Assembly: GCA_045540335.1 (NCBI GenBank)
Contig: JAZQHC010000010.1
Span: 1-64,000, forward strand
Source of the DNA: RGIG7213 sp045540335
GTDB taxonomy: Bacteria > Bacillota > Clostridia > Oscillospirales > CAG-272
Direction: 5' to 3'
Length of the DNA: 64,000 nt
Numbering within the stretch: the stretch's first letter is position 1; the number at the start of each line of letters is the position of its first letter. A program made the position numbers and the translations under genes. Below are positions 51,940 to 60,222 of the stretch, piece by piece. The notes below the pieces were generated by a model, which was not told the DNA's origin, did not search any database, and saw only the letters and a program-made list of their open reading frames with translations.

Positions 51940-52016
51940 TGGCTGGGATAGCTGGACTCGAACCAGCGGAATGCAAGAGTCAAAGTCTTGTGCCTTACCG
52001 ACTTGGCTATATCCCA
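51940..52016 (-). tRNA. tRNA-Gln (anticodon TTG), CCA encoded
   Basis: On the minus strand the acceptor stem TGGGATA (from 52016) pairs with TATCCCA, followed by discriminator G and a genomic CCA (51942..51940). The anticodon arm reads AAGACTTTGACTCTT, giving anticodon TTG for Gln. The T arm CTGGTTCGAGTCCAG is canonical. A strong promoter is at 52029..52056 and a terminator follows. Confidence 0.95.
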
Positions 52017-52028
52017 ACGCGCCTATAT

Positions 52029-52056
52029 ATTATACCACGTTTTTTGATTTTGTCAA
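52029..52056 (-). promoter_or_regulatory. promoter for tRNA-Gln
   Basis: On the minus strand TTGACA (52056..52051), 16 bases, TATAAT (52034..52029), both perfect hexamers, 13 bases before the tRNA 5' end. Confidence 0.85.
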
Positions 52057-52149
52057 TACCTTTTAAGAAAAAAATTTAATTATACGGAAAAACTTGAATA
52101 TCTATATGAAAAACTTTTTTTGTTTTTCTTAAAAAGTTGCAAATCTATA

Positions 52150-52178
52150 TAGAAACATTTTCAAAATAGTAGTATAAT
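52150..52178 (+). promoter_or_regulatory. probable promoter for the TM2 gene
   Basis: TAGAAA (52150..52155), 17 bases, TATAAT (52173..52178). The -10 box is perfect and the -35 box weak; it lies 31 bases before ATG 52209. Confidence 0.5.
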
Positions 52179-52208
52179 TACTTGAAGCACACATTTAAGG
52201 GGAAAACG

Positions 52209-52484
52209 ATGAAGCAAGTTTATTTAAAAATAAAAAACAAACAAAAAATTGAAAGACATCTTCCAAAATCAAAATTGATCGCTTCCCTGCTTGCATTGTT
52301 TTTAGGTTTTTTAGGCATTCACGATTTTTATCTTGGTTACAGAAAAAAAGGCATATTAAAAATCGTTCTTACAGTCGGGACAGGCATAGGGGGCGGAATG
52401 TACGCACTTGTTGATTTTATTCGTTTAATAACCGACGGTATCTACACCGATGCTGCAGGAAACGAATTAAAAAAAGAATTTTGA
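52209..52484 (+). CDS. TM2 domain membrane protein
   Basis: A 91-residue protein with a basic N-terminus and the TM2 signature: helix 1 KLIASLLALFLGFLGIHDFY, the LGYRKKGILKIVL turn and helix 2 ending in GGGMYALVDFIRLI. TM2 proteins are small two-helix membrane proteins of unclear function. ATG 52209 has AAGGGG six bases upstream. It is a single-gene unit closed by the terminator at 52505..52540. Confidence 0.9.
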   Translation: MKQVYLKIKNKQKIERHLPKSKLIASLLALFLGFLGIHDFYLGYRKKGILKIVLTVGTGIGGGMYALVDFIRLITDGIYTDAAGNELKKEF

Positions 52485-52504
52485 AATACTTCTTTATAAA
52501 GCAC

Positions 52505-52540
52505 AACACTGCTTACTTAAGAAAGCAAGCAGTGTTTTTG
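52505..52540. terminator. bidirectional terminator
   Basis: AACACTGCTT (52505..52514) pairs with AAGCAGTGTT (52527..52536), followed by TTTTTGTTATTT. It ends the TM2 transcript and, on the other strand, lies next to the isomerase stop codon. Confidence 0.8.
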
Positions 52541-53266
52541 TTATTTATTCTGCAAGGTCTTCAAATAATCAAAACAGATGCGACATTCTTCTTCACCGCT
52601 GGGGGTTAACGTTTCACTTTCAACGATGATCGGAATATTTAGCGCCTTTGCTTTATTATGAACTGCACTAACCGGTGCTATACCCTTACCAAGCGGTTTT
52701 CCTTTACCGTGTTGCAACCCGTCTTTAAGATGAATACATATAATTCTGTTTTTATATTTTTCCATCATTTCAACGGGATCAAGGCCTGCGTTAAAAACCC
52801 AATAAGTATCAATTTCAAGATATACATTCGTTCTTTGCAATATACTGTTATATATATCGGATCCGTCTTCATTTATTGTGAATTCACCGCTATGATTATG
52901 ATATGCAAGCCTTATACCTTCTTTTTCCAACATAGGTTGGTACTTATTTACAAGCCATACGAATTCGTCTATTTTAGATTGCGACGACAAGTCGTGCATA
53001 GGTATAATATAATTTTTGTTGCCTATTGCTTTATGAAATGCAACGGTTTTATCATAATCTTCAACAAGATCGTCTATGCCGGTATGCGTTCCCCAAAGGG
53101 TGATATTGTTTTCTTTTAGGATTTCATTTACTTCATCTGCTTTTTTTTCGAAAAAACCCGCAAATTCTACCATTGAATACCCTATATTCGCAACCTTGGC
53201 AACAGCCAAAGCAAGATCTTTTTTTGCAATATCCCTTATACTGTAAAGCTGAATACCGTAGTTCAT
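52541..53266 (-). CDS. sugar phosphate isomerase/epimerase (AP2-endonuclease-like TIM barrel)
   Basis: A 241-residue barrel opening MNYGIQLYSIRDIAKKDL. Metal ligands of the family appear as LAYHNHSGEF, LEIDTYWVFNAG, IHLKDGLQHG and IIVESE. Such enzymes isomerise or epimerise keto sugars or inositol derivatives. It closes a run of four genes starting with the GH99-like protein, which suggests carbohydrate processing; the sugar is unknown. Confidence 0.88.
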   Translation of the reverse strand: MNYGIQLYSIRDIAKKDLALAVAKVANIGYSMVEFAGFFEKKADEVNEILKENNITLWGTHTGIDDLVEDYDKTVAFHKAIGNKNYIIPMHDLSSQSKIDEFVWLVNKYQPMLEKEGIRLAYHNHSGEFTINEDGSDIYNSILQRTNVYLEIDTYWVFNAGLDPVEMMEKYKNRIICIHLKDGLQHGKGKPLGKGIAPVSAVHNKAKALNIPIIVESETLTPSGEEECRICFDYLKTLQNK

Positions 53267-53277
53267 ATATTTACCGC

Positions 53278-53748
53278 TTATATTATTTCGATTTTTGCAA
53301 TTTTCTGTTCTTCAAGGGGTCTGTCTGAAAAATCAGTATCAACGCCTGCGATCTGATCGAGAACATCGAACCCTTCAATCAATTTACCAAATCCTGCATA
53401 GTTTCCGTCAAGGTGGGGTGCATCAGCATGCATAATGAAGAATTGAGAACCTGCAGAATTGGGGTCGGGTGTTCTTGCCATGGAAATAACGCCCCTTGTA
53501 TGCTTCAAATCGTTTTTGAAGCCGTTTGCCGCAAATTCGCCCTTTATCGTATATCCGGGGCCGCCTTTTCCCTTACCGTAGGGGCAGCCACCTTGTATCA
53601 TAAAGCCTGCGATTACCCTGTGGAAAATAAGGCCGTTATAAAAGCCCTTTTCAACAAGTGTTTCAAAGTTTTTTACTGTTTCGGGTGCAACCTCGGGATA
53701 AAGCTCCAGCTTCATTACACCGCCGTTTTCCATTGTGATCTGAACCAT
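53278..53748 (-). CDS. cyclophilin-type peptidyl-prolyl isomerase (cytoplasmic)
   Basis: A 156-residue cyclophilin without a signal peptide. It shows FHRVIAGFMIQGG, GVISMARTPDPNSAGSQFFI and GFGKLIEGFDVLDQIA, all active-site blocks. It catalyses cis/trans isomerisation of Xaa-Pro bonds. It is a close relative of the lipoprotein cyclophilin encoded 22 bases upstream, probably by tandem duplication. Confidence 0.94.
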   Translation of the reverse strand: MVQITMENGGVMKLELYPEVAPETVKNFETLVEKGFYNGLIFHRVIAGFMIQGGCPYGKGKGGPGYTIKGEFAANGFKNDLKHTRGVISMARTPDPNSAGSQFFIMHADAPHLDGNYAGFGKLIEGFDVLDQIAGVDTDFSDRPLEEQKIAKIEII

Positions 53749-53770
53749 TTAAAATGCCCTCCTGTAAAAA

Positions 53771-54415
53771 TTAGTCTTCAACAACTCTTATACTGTTTAT
53801 AACGATATCCTTTATAGGTTTATCATTTGAGTCAACTGCTGCTTTACCGAGATCTGCCAAAACGTCGAAGCCTTTGGTCATTTTTCCAAAAGCTGCATAT
53901 TTGCCATCAAGCGATGCCTTTGCGCTATTATCAAGAACTATAAAGAATTGAGAGGTTGCAGAATCCATCTTTGTGTCCTCTTCATTAGCAGCAGATGATG
54001 AAGTAAGGCTTGATTGACGCGCCATGGAAATAACGCCCTTCGTGTGGGAAAGTGTATTTTCTACACCGTTTTCAGAAAACTCGCCTTTAATAGTCGTATT
54101 TGATCCGCCTGTACCGTCGCCGTTGGGGTCGCCGCCTTGAACAACGAAGCCCGAAACGATTCTATGGAAAATAAGACCGTCGTAAAAGCCGCTTGTTGCG
54201 AGATCTACGAAGTTTTGTACCGTGATGGGTGCAATTTTGGGATAAAGCTCAAGCTGCATTGATCTGCCATCATCCAAAAGAATGCAAACGTTTACTATGT
54301 CTTTGTCCTTAACTTCGAATGAAGACTGCTTCGGAGGAGTTTTAACCCCGCAAGATGTGAGTGTTGCTGCCAAAATAATAACAGCGGTAATCATAGAAAT
54401 AATTCTTTTTGCCAT
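53771..54415 (-). CDS. cyclophilin-type peptidyl-prolyl isomerase, lipoprotein
   Basis: A 214-residue protein with a lipoprotein signal (hydrophobic stretch then LTSC, Cys about residue 22) and a cyclophilin domain (about 45-210) with FHRIVSGFVVQGGDPNGDG and SQFFIVLDNS. A Ser-rich acidic loop (SSLTSSSAANEEDTKMDSAT) is inserted between the ISMAR and SQFF blocks. It should fold exported proteins at the outer membrane face. ATG 54415 is used; TTG 54433 is in frame but would overlap the AAAGGA site. Confidence 0.92.
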   Translation of the reverse strand: MAKRIISMITAVIILAATLTSCGVKTPPKQSSFEVKDKDIVNVCILLDDGRSMQLELYPKIAPITVQNFVDLATSGFYDGLIFHRIVSGFVVQGGDPNGDGTGGSNTTIKGEFSENGVENTLSHTKGVISMARQSSLTSSSAANEEDTKMDSATSQFFIVLDNSAKASLDGKYAAFGKMTKGFDVLADLGKAAVDSNDKPIKDIVINSIRVVED

Positions 54416-54429
54416 TTTTATATATCCTT

Positions 54430-56523
54430 TCAATTTTTAAATCTGTAATTAAATCTGCCGTAGGGGGCACAGCTTCCGTTTACGTAGAAGTCCATAATAT
54501 CTTTATTGACCATATTATCGCTCCACTTAAATTCGAAATCGCTTTTGCCGCCTGATGTGGCGCAAGCGTTAACAAGTGTGCGCGGCACTTTTATCATAAG
54601 CTTGTTTTTATGAAGCTTTATATCGCACTTTCCAACTTCTTCCCAAGTAAAGGAATTTTTTTGCGCGGTTTTGCTGTATTTTTCGACCGTTGCTTTTCCC
54701 AATTTGGGATTTTTTCTATTGATTGCAAAATTATACCCGTTCCAGCCGTTTTCAAAGTTCTCGTCTGTTTTAAGGAACAACGTCATCCAGCCTTCGCCAT
54801 CGGGCTTTGTTATATCATTTACACATTCAACGTAGAAATACAGGTTTTCGTTATCTGCACAGGCTTTTGCGCTGCATATATCGTTTCTGCCCGTTTCGTT
54901 TTTATAATAGCAGCCTTTAAAACCGGGAAAGTCGCGCTTTGCCGCAAGCCCCTTGGGGTTTTTATAGGTTGGCATTACATCCTTCCATTGCGAAAAACCG
55001 CCTTTAATATCTATGCTTTTGCCGCAAGTATTTTTGCAACGCGGATACGCACCCTTAAAGCGCCTTATATTAGCAGTTAATTGCAGGTAATACGTATCAA
55101 GATAACCGTCGCAATCAGGTTCAATATCGCGGCTATGCTCGTAATCATACTGATCCACAAACGCGATCTTCGTAGAATGTTCGTCTAAAATCCAGGGCTT
55201 GCCTGTCGCCCCACTCATTATCCATTCATTCCATCCTGTAATGAAAACGATATCGGGGGAGATATCAAGCGCCCTATCCCATTGTTCTTGGAAATTATAG
55301 CCGTATTTATAAGAATCCGGCGTTAATTGTGAATGACCGTATTTATGCGTATAGCTTCTGCCAAACGTATCCTTATCGTTAAAGCAAGTACAAATACGCT
55401 CTTTATTGGCGTTTTGCGCTACGCCAACAGTCATCATTTCACAGCTGCCGTCGGGACGTTCTTTATACTTATGCTGCGGGAATATTTCAAGCCAACCCCA
55501 ATGGTCTTCATGGTGATAATCTGTATCCTTTGGATTATAAGAGGGTTGCGGCGGACGGAACGTAAAGAAATCACGCATTTCATCAAGCAGCTGTTGTTCC
55601 GTTTGGCAATCAGACGATGGTGACAAGCACTCTTTAAACGCCATTACAAGCGGTTTGCCCTCGTGCATAAACCAAAGATCCTTATATTTACCTTTTTTGT
55701 ACATATCCTGATACAAAAAATGCAGCATTCTTTGTGAAGGATCGCCTGCGTAGAAATTAAGCATAAAAGCTACCTTGGGAACGTTTATTCCATCATCAAG
55801 GCAACGCTTTAATTCTGCAAGAAGCGGTTCGTACGCATCACGCCAAAGAAAAGCGCCGTTCGTGCAGTCGAACACCATAAAATCAACCCCTGCGGCTGCC
55901 AACATTACTGCATGGCGGCGGATAACGTACGGGTCGGAATTTCGGTAATATCCAAACAAAGGCTCGTTCCAATGGCACCAACCACGCGGACCGCCCCACG
56001 CGGGATGAGCTTTATTATACTCGGCATCCGGATACTGTGCGAAAAATTTAACAAGATTAAGCGGTTCTTGATGTATCGCATGCTCGCGCCACGTCCAATA
56101 AAAAATGCCGACCTTTTTATTCTTTTTAGCGCCGACGTCTTCCACAGACGGGATACGCCTGCCAAGCATATCAACAGCTTCCCACGAATCTGCGCCTGTA
56201 AAATCGCCCTGTATAGGCTTTGCGGCAATATACTGATATTCTTCATACGGAGATTTTTCTTTAAATGAAATACCAAGTATTTCTGCATTTTCATCAGCTT
56301 TTACATACACGTCGTGAACACCGCTTGTGGTGTCTATCTGAAAATCTATCTCGTCTTTATCGAGGCAACGTGCAAGTGCAAGCTTTGATATCAGCTTACC
56401 GTCTTCACTATCGATGGTTACGTGTGCCCAAGCGGTAAAATTTCCAACGGAATATTGGATAGTACCGCCGTTCATACCGTTTTTAAAATCAACTTTTGGG
56501 AATACAAATACTTTTTCTGCCAT
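54430..56523 (-). CDS. GH99/WbsX-like glycoside hydrolase-type protein with CBM6-like N-terminus
   Basis: A 697-residue protein without a signal peptide. An N-terminal CBM6-like module (about 1-90, GGTIQYSVGNFTAWAHVTI) leads to a TIM-barrel region (about 135-470) with VGIFYWTWREHAIHQEPLN, AGVDFMVFDCTNG and FITGWNEWIMSG, the WNEW element of GH99-like/WbsX proteins. A C-terminal beta domain (about 500-697, YFYVECVNDITKPDGEGWMT) may bind carbohydrate. ATG 56523 has AGAGGT upstream. It heads the operon with two cyclophilins and the sugar isomerase. Substrate unknown; cytoplasmic location is odd for a glycan hydrolase. Confidence 0.75.
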   Translation of the reverse strand: MAEKVFVFPKVDFKNGMNGGTIQYSVGNFTAWAHVTIDSEDGKLISKLALARCLDKDEIDFQIDTTSGVHDVYVKADENAEILGISFKEKSPYEEYQYIAAKPIQGDFTGADSWEAVDMLGRRIPSVEDVGAKKNKKVGIFYWTWREHAIHQEPLNLVKFFAQYPDAEYNKAHPAWGGPRGWCHWNEPLFGYYRNSDPYVIRRHAVMLAAAGVDFMVFDCTNGAFLWRDAYEPLLAELKRCLDDGINVPKVAFMLNFYAGDPSQRMLHFLYQDMYKKGKYKDLWFMHEGKPLVMAFKECLSPSSDCQTEQQLLDEMRDFFTFRPPQPSYNPKDTDYHHEDHWGWLEIFPQHKYKERPDGSCEMMTVGVAQNANKERICTCFNDKDTFGRSYTHKYGHSQLTPDSYKYGYNFQEQWDRALDISPDIVFITGWNEWIMSGATGKPWILDEHSTKIAFVDQYDYEHSRDIEPDCDGYLDTYYLQLTANIRRFKGAYPRCKNTCGKSIDIKGGFSQWKDVMPTYKNPKGLAAKRDFPGFKGCYYKNETGRNDICSAKACADNENLYFYVECVNDITKPDGEGWMTLFLKTDENFENGWNGYNFAINRKNPKLGKATVEKYSKTAQKNSFTWEEVGKCDIKLHKNKLMIKVPRTLVNACATSGGKSDFEFKWSDNMVNKDIMDFYVNGSCAPYGRFNYRFKN

Positions 56524-56552
56524 GTTGCACCTCTTTACAGTTGTTAGGTATA

Positions 56553-56581
56553 ATTCTACCAAAAGTTTACCAAAGTGTCAA
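56553..56581 (-). promoter_or_regulatory. promoter with direct-repeat operator for the GH99-like operon
   Basis: On the minus strand TTGACA (56581..56576), 17 bases, TAGAAT (56558..56553). The promoter contains TACCAAA (plus-strand sense) at 56557..56563 and 56568..56574, an 11-bp direct repeat that places two half-sites on one face of the helix between -10 and -35. A repressor site is likely. Confidence 0.65.
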
Positions 56582-56710
56582 TATAAAAAAGTAAATATTA
56601 TTTATTTTACAAATCATTTTAATTTTTCTTCAAGACGGTATGAAATACACTGTATAACGTTTTAGCAAACAGGAAAAAATATCTTCAATTAAATTCAAGG
56701 AGTGTTGTGT

Positions 56711-57925
56711 ATGTTTAAAAAATCTTTTCTTTCTGGCTTTTTTACAGTTTTTCTTTTGCTTGCGTTATGCATTCTTCCTTCTGCTTCAAACGGCATTCTT
56801 TCTTTGGGAATGCAACACATTTCAAAGGACATTTCCATTATCAAAACCTGTTCTTCAAACGAAGACATATACTTTACAAAATCTGATTTTACAAATGCGT
56901 TGGGCATAGACGATTTTTCACAGATAACCATAACTTCCCTTCCAGACGTTAGCAACGGAACGCTTAAATTCGGCAATATGGATGCTTTTTCAGGTCAGAT
57001 AATAACATCGCAAGGGATAGAATACCTGCGTTTTTCGCCATCATCTTCTTCAGAAGCGTGCAGCTTTACCTTTTCGATAGACAGTAAAAACGACGTTAAA
57101 TGTATGATGTATGTGATAAACGAAAAAAATACCGCCCCAACCGGCGAATCCTTTAAGATAAATACGATATGCAATATACCGATTTTTTCTTCTATGCGAG
57201 GAAGCGACAACGAAAACGACGAGCTTGAATATATAATCGTTTCATATCCTGAAAACGGCATTTTGCAGGTCAAAGACGTTGCAACCGGTGCCTTTAAATA
57301 CACCCCGTGCGAAAAATTTACAGGAACGGACAGCTTCACTTACAGGGTTACGGACAAATACGGCAATATAAGCGATATATCTACCGTAACGGTAAAAACC
57401 GAAAAGAATACCGCAAACACGGTTTATGCAGATATGGCAGACAGTCCTGCCGCGTATGCGGCGATGAAGCTTGCAGAAGCAGGCATTCTTGTTGGCGAAA
57501 AAATTGCGGAAAATATGTATTTTTCGCCCAATGAAGACGTTAAACGTTCTGATTTTACCGTAATGGCAATGAAGTGTGCAAATTACAGCCCTAACGTTTA
57601 CACGCATACGGACACGGGCTTTAACGATGACGGCGAAATTCCCAAATCAAGCAAGGGATATATTGTAACTGCGATAAAATTGGGGGTTGATTGCCGTGAC
57701 CATACGAAAGAAGAAAACGTATTTTCACCGCACGACAGCATTACAGAAGCAGACGCATGCCGAATTGTAAATTCTTTGATAGGAAAAGAAGGCGAAGATC
57801 TTGCTTCCGCGCTTATTACGGACGGGGTTATACAAACGGGCAATTTCGGGCAAGAAAGCAGAAATCTTTCAAAAGAAAACTGTGCTTTGCTTTTAAATTA
57901 TATCTGCAGCGTAAAAGAAAACTGA
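56711..57925 (+). CDS. secreted protein with cadherin-like and SLH domains
   Basis: The 404-residue protein has a signal peptide (about 1-28), a beta region, a cadherin-like/Big_9 domain (about 150-235: PENGILQVKDVATGAFKYTP, TGTDSFTYRVTDKYGN) and a C-terminal SLH-like region (about 245-400) with repeats such as YAAMKLAEAGILVGE, FSPNEDVKRSDFTVMAMK and VTAIKLGV. SLH domains hold proteins to secondary wall polymers. AAGGAG lies eight bases before ATG 56711; an in-frame GTG at 56702 overlaps it. Single-gene unit. Confidence 0.82.
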   Translation: MFKKSFLSGFFTVFLLLALCILPSASNGILSLGMQHISKDISIIKTCSSNEDIYFTKSDFTNALGIDDFSQITITSLPDVSNGTLKFGNMDAFSGQIITSQGIEYLRFSPSSSSEACSFTFSIDSKNDVKCMMYVINEKNTAPTGESFKINTICNIPIFSSMRGSDNENDELEYIIVSYPENGILQVKDVATGAFKYTPCEKFTGTDSFTYRVTDKYGNISDISTVTVKTEKNTANTVYADMADSPAAYAAMKLAEAGILVGEKIAENMYFSPNEDVKRSDFTVMAMKCANYSPNVYTHTDTGFNDDGEIPKSSKGYIVTAIKLGVDCRDHTKEENVFSPHDSITEADACRIVNSLIGKEGEDLASALITDGVIQTGNFGQESRNLSKENCALLLNYICSVKEN

Positions 57926-57938
57926 ATTTACCAAAACG

Positions 57939-57975
57939 AAAAATACCGTATGCATGCAGTGCATACGGTATTTTT
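57939..57975. terminator. bidirectional terminator
   Basis: AATACCGTATGCA pairs with TGCATACGGTATT around a 5-base loop, with A and T runs on the two sides. It separates the convergent SLH and SDR genes. Confidence 0.88.
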
Positions 57976-57988
57976 AATTCAATCACCT

Positions 57989-58642
57989 TTATTCTTTCCA
58001 AATGAATTTATAATTTATCGATTCGCCGCCGTCAACAAGAATGTTTTGTCCTGTGCAAAACGTATTCGTAACGGTTAAAAAATACGCCCATTGTGCAATT
58101 TCTTCGGAGGTTGCCCACTTTTTAAGCGGTGTTTGCTGCATTATCTGTTCCCACAAGGTTTTATCGTTTATAACGCATTCGTTCAATTCCGTTAAAACCC
58201 CGCCCGGATCCAAGCTGTTACAGGTAGCACCGTATTGTGCAATACGTATAGCAACGTTTTTGGTATATGCCAAAACGCCGCCCTTGCTTGCACAGTATTC
58301 TGGAAATTCAGACCCCGTATGACCGCTTGCAGAGCCAATATTTAAAACAGAACGAATACAAGGCTGAAATGCATATTTTTCCGTAATTTTTATAAGAGAT
58401 TTCAAATTCACGTCAATATCTTCTTCGTTTTGCGTGCCTGCGTTATTGATAAGAATATTAACCCCTTCAATTGAAGGAAGCAAATCAAAGCTTCTGATAT
58501 CACACGTATAATGCGTATATTCACCGTGTTTTATTGATGGCGGCTGCCTGTCGATACCAATAACCTTGTGGCCGTTATTTAAAAATATTTCCGCAATGGC
58601 TTTGCCTATCCCCTGCGTTGTGCCCGTTATTAAAATCTTCAT
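57989..58642 (-). CDS. short-chain dehydrogenase/reductase
   Basis: A 217-residue classical SDR with the cofactor motif TGTTQGIGKA (about 7-16), NNAG (about 68), active-site Ser in NIGSASGHTG and YCASK (about 115-119), and the C-terminal TGQNILVDGGES. It reduces or oxidises a hydroxyl/keto group with NAD(P)H; the substrate is not predictable. It follows the VUT transporter gene by five bases. Confidence 0.93.
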   Translation of the reverse strand: MKILITGTTQGIGKAIAEIFLNNGHKVIGIDRQPPSIKHGEYTHYTCDIRSFDLLPSIEGVNILINNAGTQNEEDIDVNLKSLIKITEKYAFQPCIRSVLNIGSASGHTGSEFPEYCASKGGVLAYTKNVAIRIAQYGATCNSLDPGGVLTELNECVINDKTLWEQIMQQTPLKKWATSEEIAQWAYFLTVTNTFCTGQNILVDGGESINYKFIWKE

Positions 58643-58647
58643 ACCTT

Positions 58648-59388
58648 TTATTTCCTATCTATGTATAACAAATACTCTTTACCGACGGATTGCTTTTTCC
58701 ATTTTGAAACTATACGGTAACCGAACGGTGAAAAAATAACCTCCATTACCAATTCTGCCAAAGCGCCCGTAAGTGCGCAGGTGAAGCATTGCAGCACCGA
58801 CCAACAAAAGCCGTGCCAAAATATCGGCGCAAAGCCCACAAAAACTATTATTGAAAAAATAAAATTATCAAAAAATTGACCTATAAACGTTGAAATATAA
58901 GTGCGTGCGGCGTAGGCGGCTTTCCCATCAGGCGAATTTACGAACGCTTTACCTATCAGCCAATTAAGTATATTGTTTATTACCGCAGACGATAAAAACG
59001 CCACGGTACTGCCCAAAAGGATAAACCACGTTCCACCCAAAATACCGTTTAACGCATCGTAATTATTGGCATTTGAGGGTATTATGCTTGCCACGTAAAA
59101 AACAAGGCACGTAAGCAAATTTATCAAAGATGCAAGCACCGCTATTTTATTTGACGCCTTCGGCCCGAAATATTTCGTAATTATATCCATACACATAAAA
59201 GACAGCCAGGATATAAGAATGCCGCCGTCAAGTGCAAGCCAGCTGTTTTGATACAGAGTTTTGTTTGCAAGCAGATTCATACATATAACGCTTACAACGA
59301 ACAACGTTACCACGGTTGAAGGAATAGACCTTAACAAAATATCTGTTTCTTTTTTTTCTTCACGTATCCATTTTTTTATTCTCGACAT
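58648..59388 (-). CDS. VUT family transporter (queuosine-precursor/YhhQ-like)
   Basis: A 246-residue protein with about six to seven helices and the VUT-family pattern: LLANKTLYQNSWLALDGGIL, CMDIITKYFGPKASNK and ARTYISTFIGQFFDNFIFSI. Characterised members import queuosine precursors such as preQ1. No queuosine genes or preQ1 riboswitch are near, so the substrate is unproven. It is co-transcribed with the SDR from the promoter at 59447..59475. Confidence 0.85.
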   Translation of the reverse strand: MSRIKKWIREEKKETDILLRSIPSTVVTLFVVSVICMNLLANKTLYQNSWLALDGGILISWLSFMCMDIITKYFGPKASNKIAVLASLINLLTCLVFYVASIIPSNANNYDALNGILGGTWFILLGSTVAFLSSAVINNILNWLIGKAFVNSPDGKAAYAARTYISTFIGQFFDNFIFSIIVFVGFAPIFWHGFCWSVLQCFTCALTGALAELVMEVIFSPFGYRIVSKWKKQSVGKEYLLYIDRK

Positions 59389-59446
59389 ATGGGAAAATGC
59401 CCCTTTTTGATTTGCTGAAAGCTTTTAATTTTCAATTATTTCGTTT

Positions 59447-59475
59447 ATTATATCACAATGCAAAAAAGATTTCAA
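59447..59475 (-). promoter_or_regulatory. promoter for the VUT-SDR operon
   Basis: On the minus strand TTGAAA (59475..59470), 17 bases, TATAAT (59452..59447), 58 bases before the start codon. Confidence 0.7.
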
Positions 59476-59485
59476 GCATATGGAA

Positions 59486-59523
59486 AGAAAAACGCCCGAC
59501 GGTGATATCAATACGCCGTCGGG
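59486..59523 (-). terminator. terminator after the AlkD-like gene
   Basis: CCCGACGG (59495..59502) pairs with CCGTCGGG (59516..59523); on the minus strand it ends in CGTTTTTCTTT, seven bases after the stop codon. Confidence 0.85.
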
Positions 59524-59529
59524 TAATTG

Positions 59530-60222
59530 TTATTTGATTATTTTTAAAGTATTAAGGTACCCCTTTTGCACATCGGTTATTCGAAGGCTTTCCTTAGCTT
59601 TTTGTATCGTTTTATTATGTACCCATTTGGGCAAATGCTTTTTTTGAAGAAGCACAACGGTTTTATCCCATTGCTTTGCAAGGGATGTGGCAAAATACCA
59701 CGCTTGCATCATATTAACGTAGTATTCGCCGCTTTTTATGCTTGCAACGGTATAAAGATATTTTTCTTCAAACAAATCGTCAAGATAAAACGTCATAAGC
59801 ATTTTGACGGCAAACCGCACAGTATATGTACGTTCTGAATCAAGCCATTCATATATATGCCCCAACAGCTTATCGGTATTATTTTTAAAGCATTTCGGGC
59901 ATAAAAGATCGCACGTTGCCCAATTATCAACATACGGCAAAAAATCGTCAAGCGCTTGTATGCACGCATCAAAATCAAGCATATCGTTTATAAGCAAGCC
60001 GTGAAGATTATTTTCTTCGAAATAGCCGTGCGGAAGATCCTTTAAAAACGCATTTTTTTGAATGTCTTTGCCAAAGCGCTTTGCAAGCTTTCGCAATTCG
60101 GGCATTCTTACACCGATTACCGTATCAGCACTTACGTTCGGCATAAGCTTTGAAGAAAACGCCTTGTACGAAATGTCCTGCAATAAAAACAAGTCTTCGA
60201 TTATTACTGATCGGTTAGGCAT
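59530..60222 (-). CDS. DNA alkylation repair protein (AlkD-like HEAT-repeat glycosylase)
   Basis: A 230-residue all-helical protein of the AlkD family. VIGVRMPELRKLAKRF opens the HEAT-like array. The active-site pattern W-x3-D is present (NWATCD), followed by the conserved Arg segment RTYTVRFAVKML. AlkD removes bulky alkylated purines without base flipping. The YYVNMMQAWYFA segment is also typical. It is coupled to the upstream M50 protease gene by an 8-base overlap. Confidence 0.9.
   Translation of the reverse strand: MPNRSVIIEDLFLLQDISYKAFSSKLMPNVSADTVIGVRMPELRKLAKRFGKDIQKNAFLKDLPHGYFEENNLHGLLINDMLDFDACIQALDDFLPYVDNWATCDLLCPKCFKNNTDKLLGHIYEWLDSERTYTVRFAVKMLMTFYLDDLFEEKYLYTVASIKSGEYYVNMMQAWYFATSLAKQWDKTVVLLQKKHLPKWVHNKTIQKAKESLRITDVQKGYLNTLKIIK

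Noticed and set aside
58648..59388. preQ1 riboswitch before the VUT transporter
   Set aside because: The 58-base leader shows no preQ1-type hairpin with an A-rich tail.
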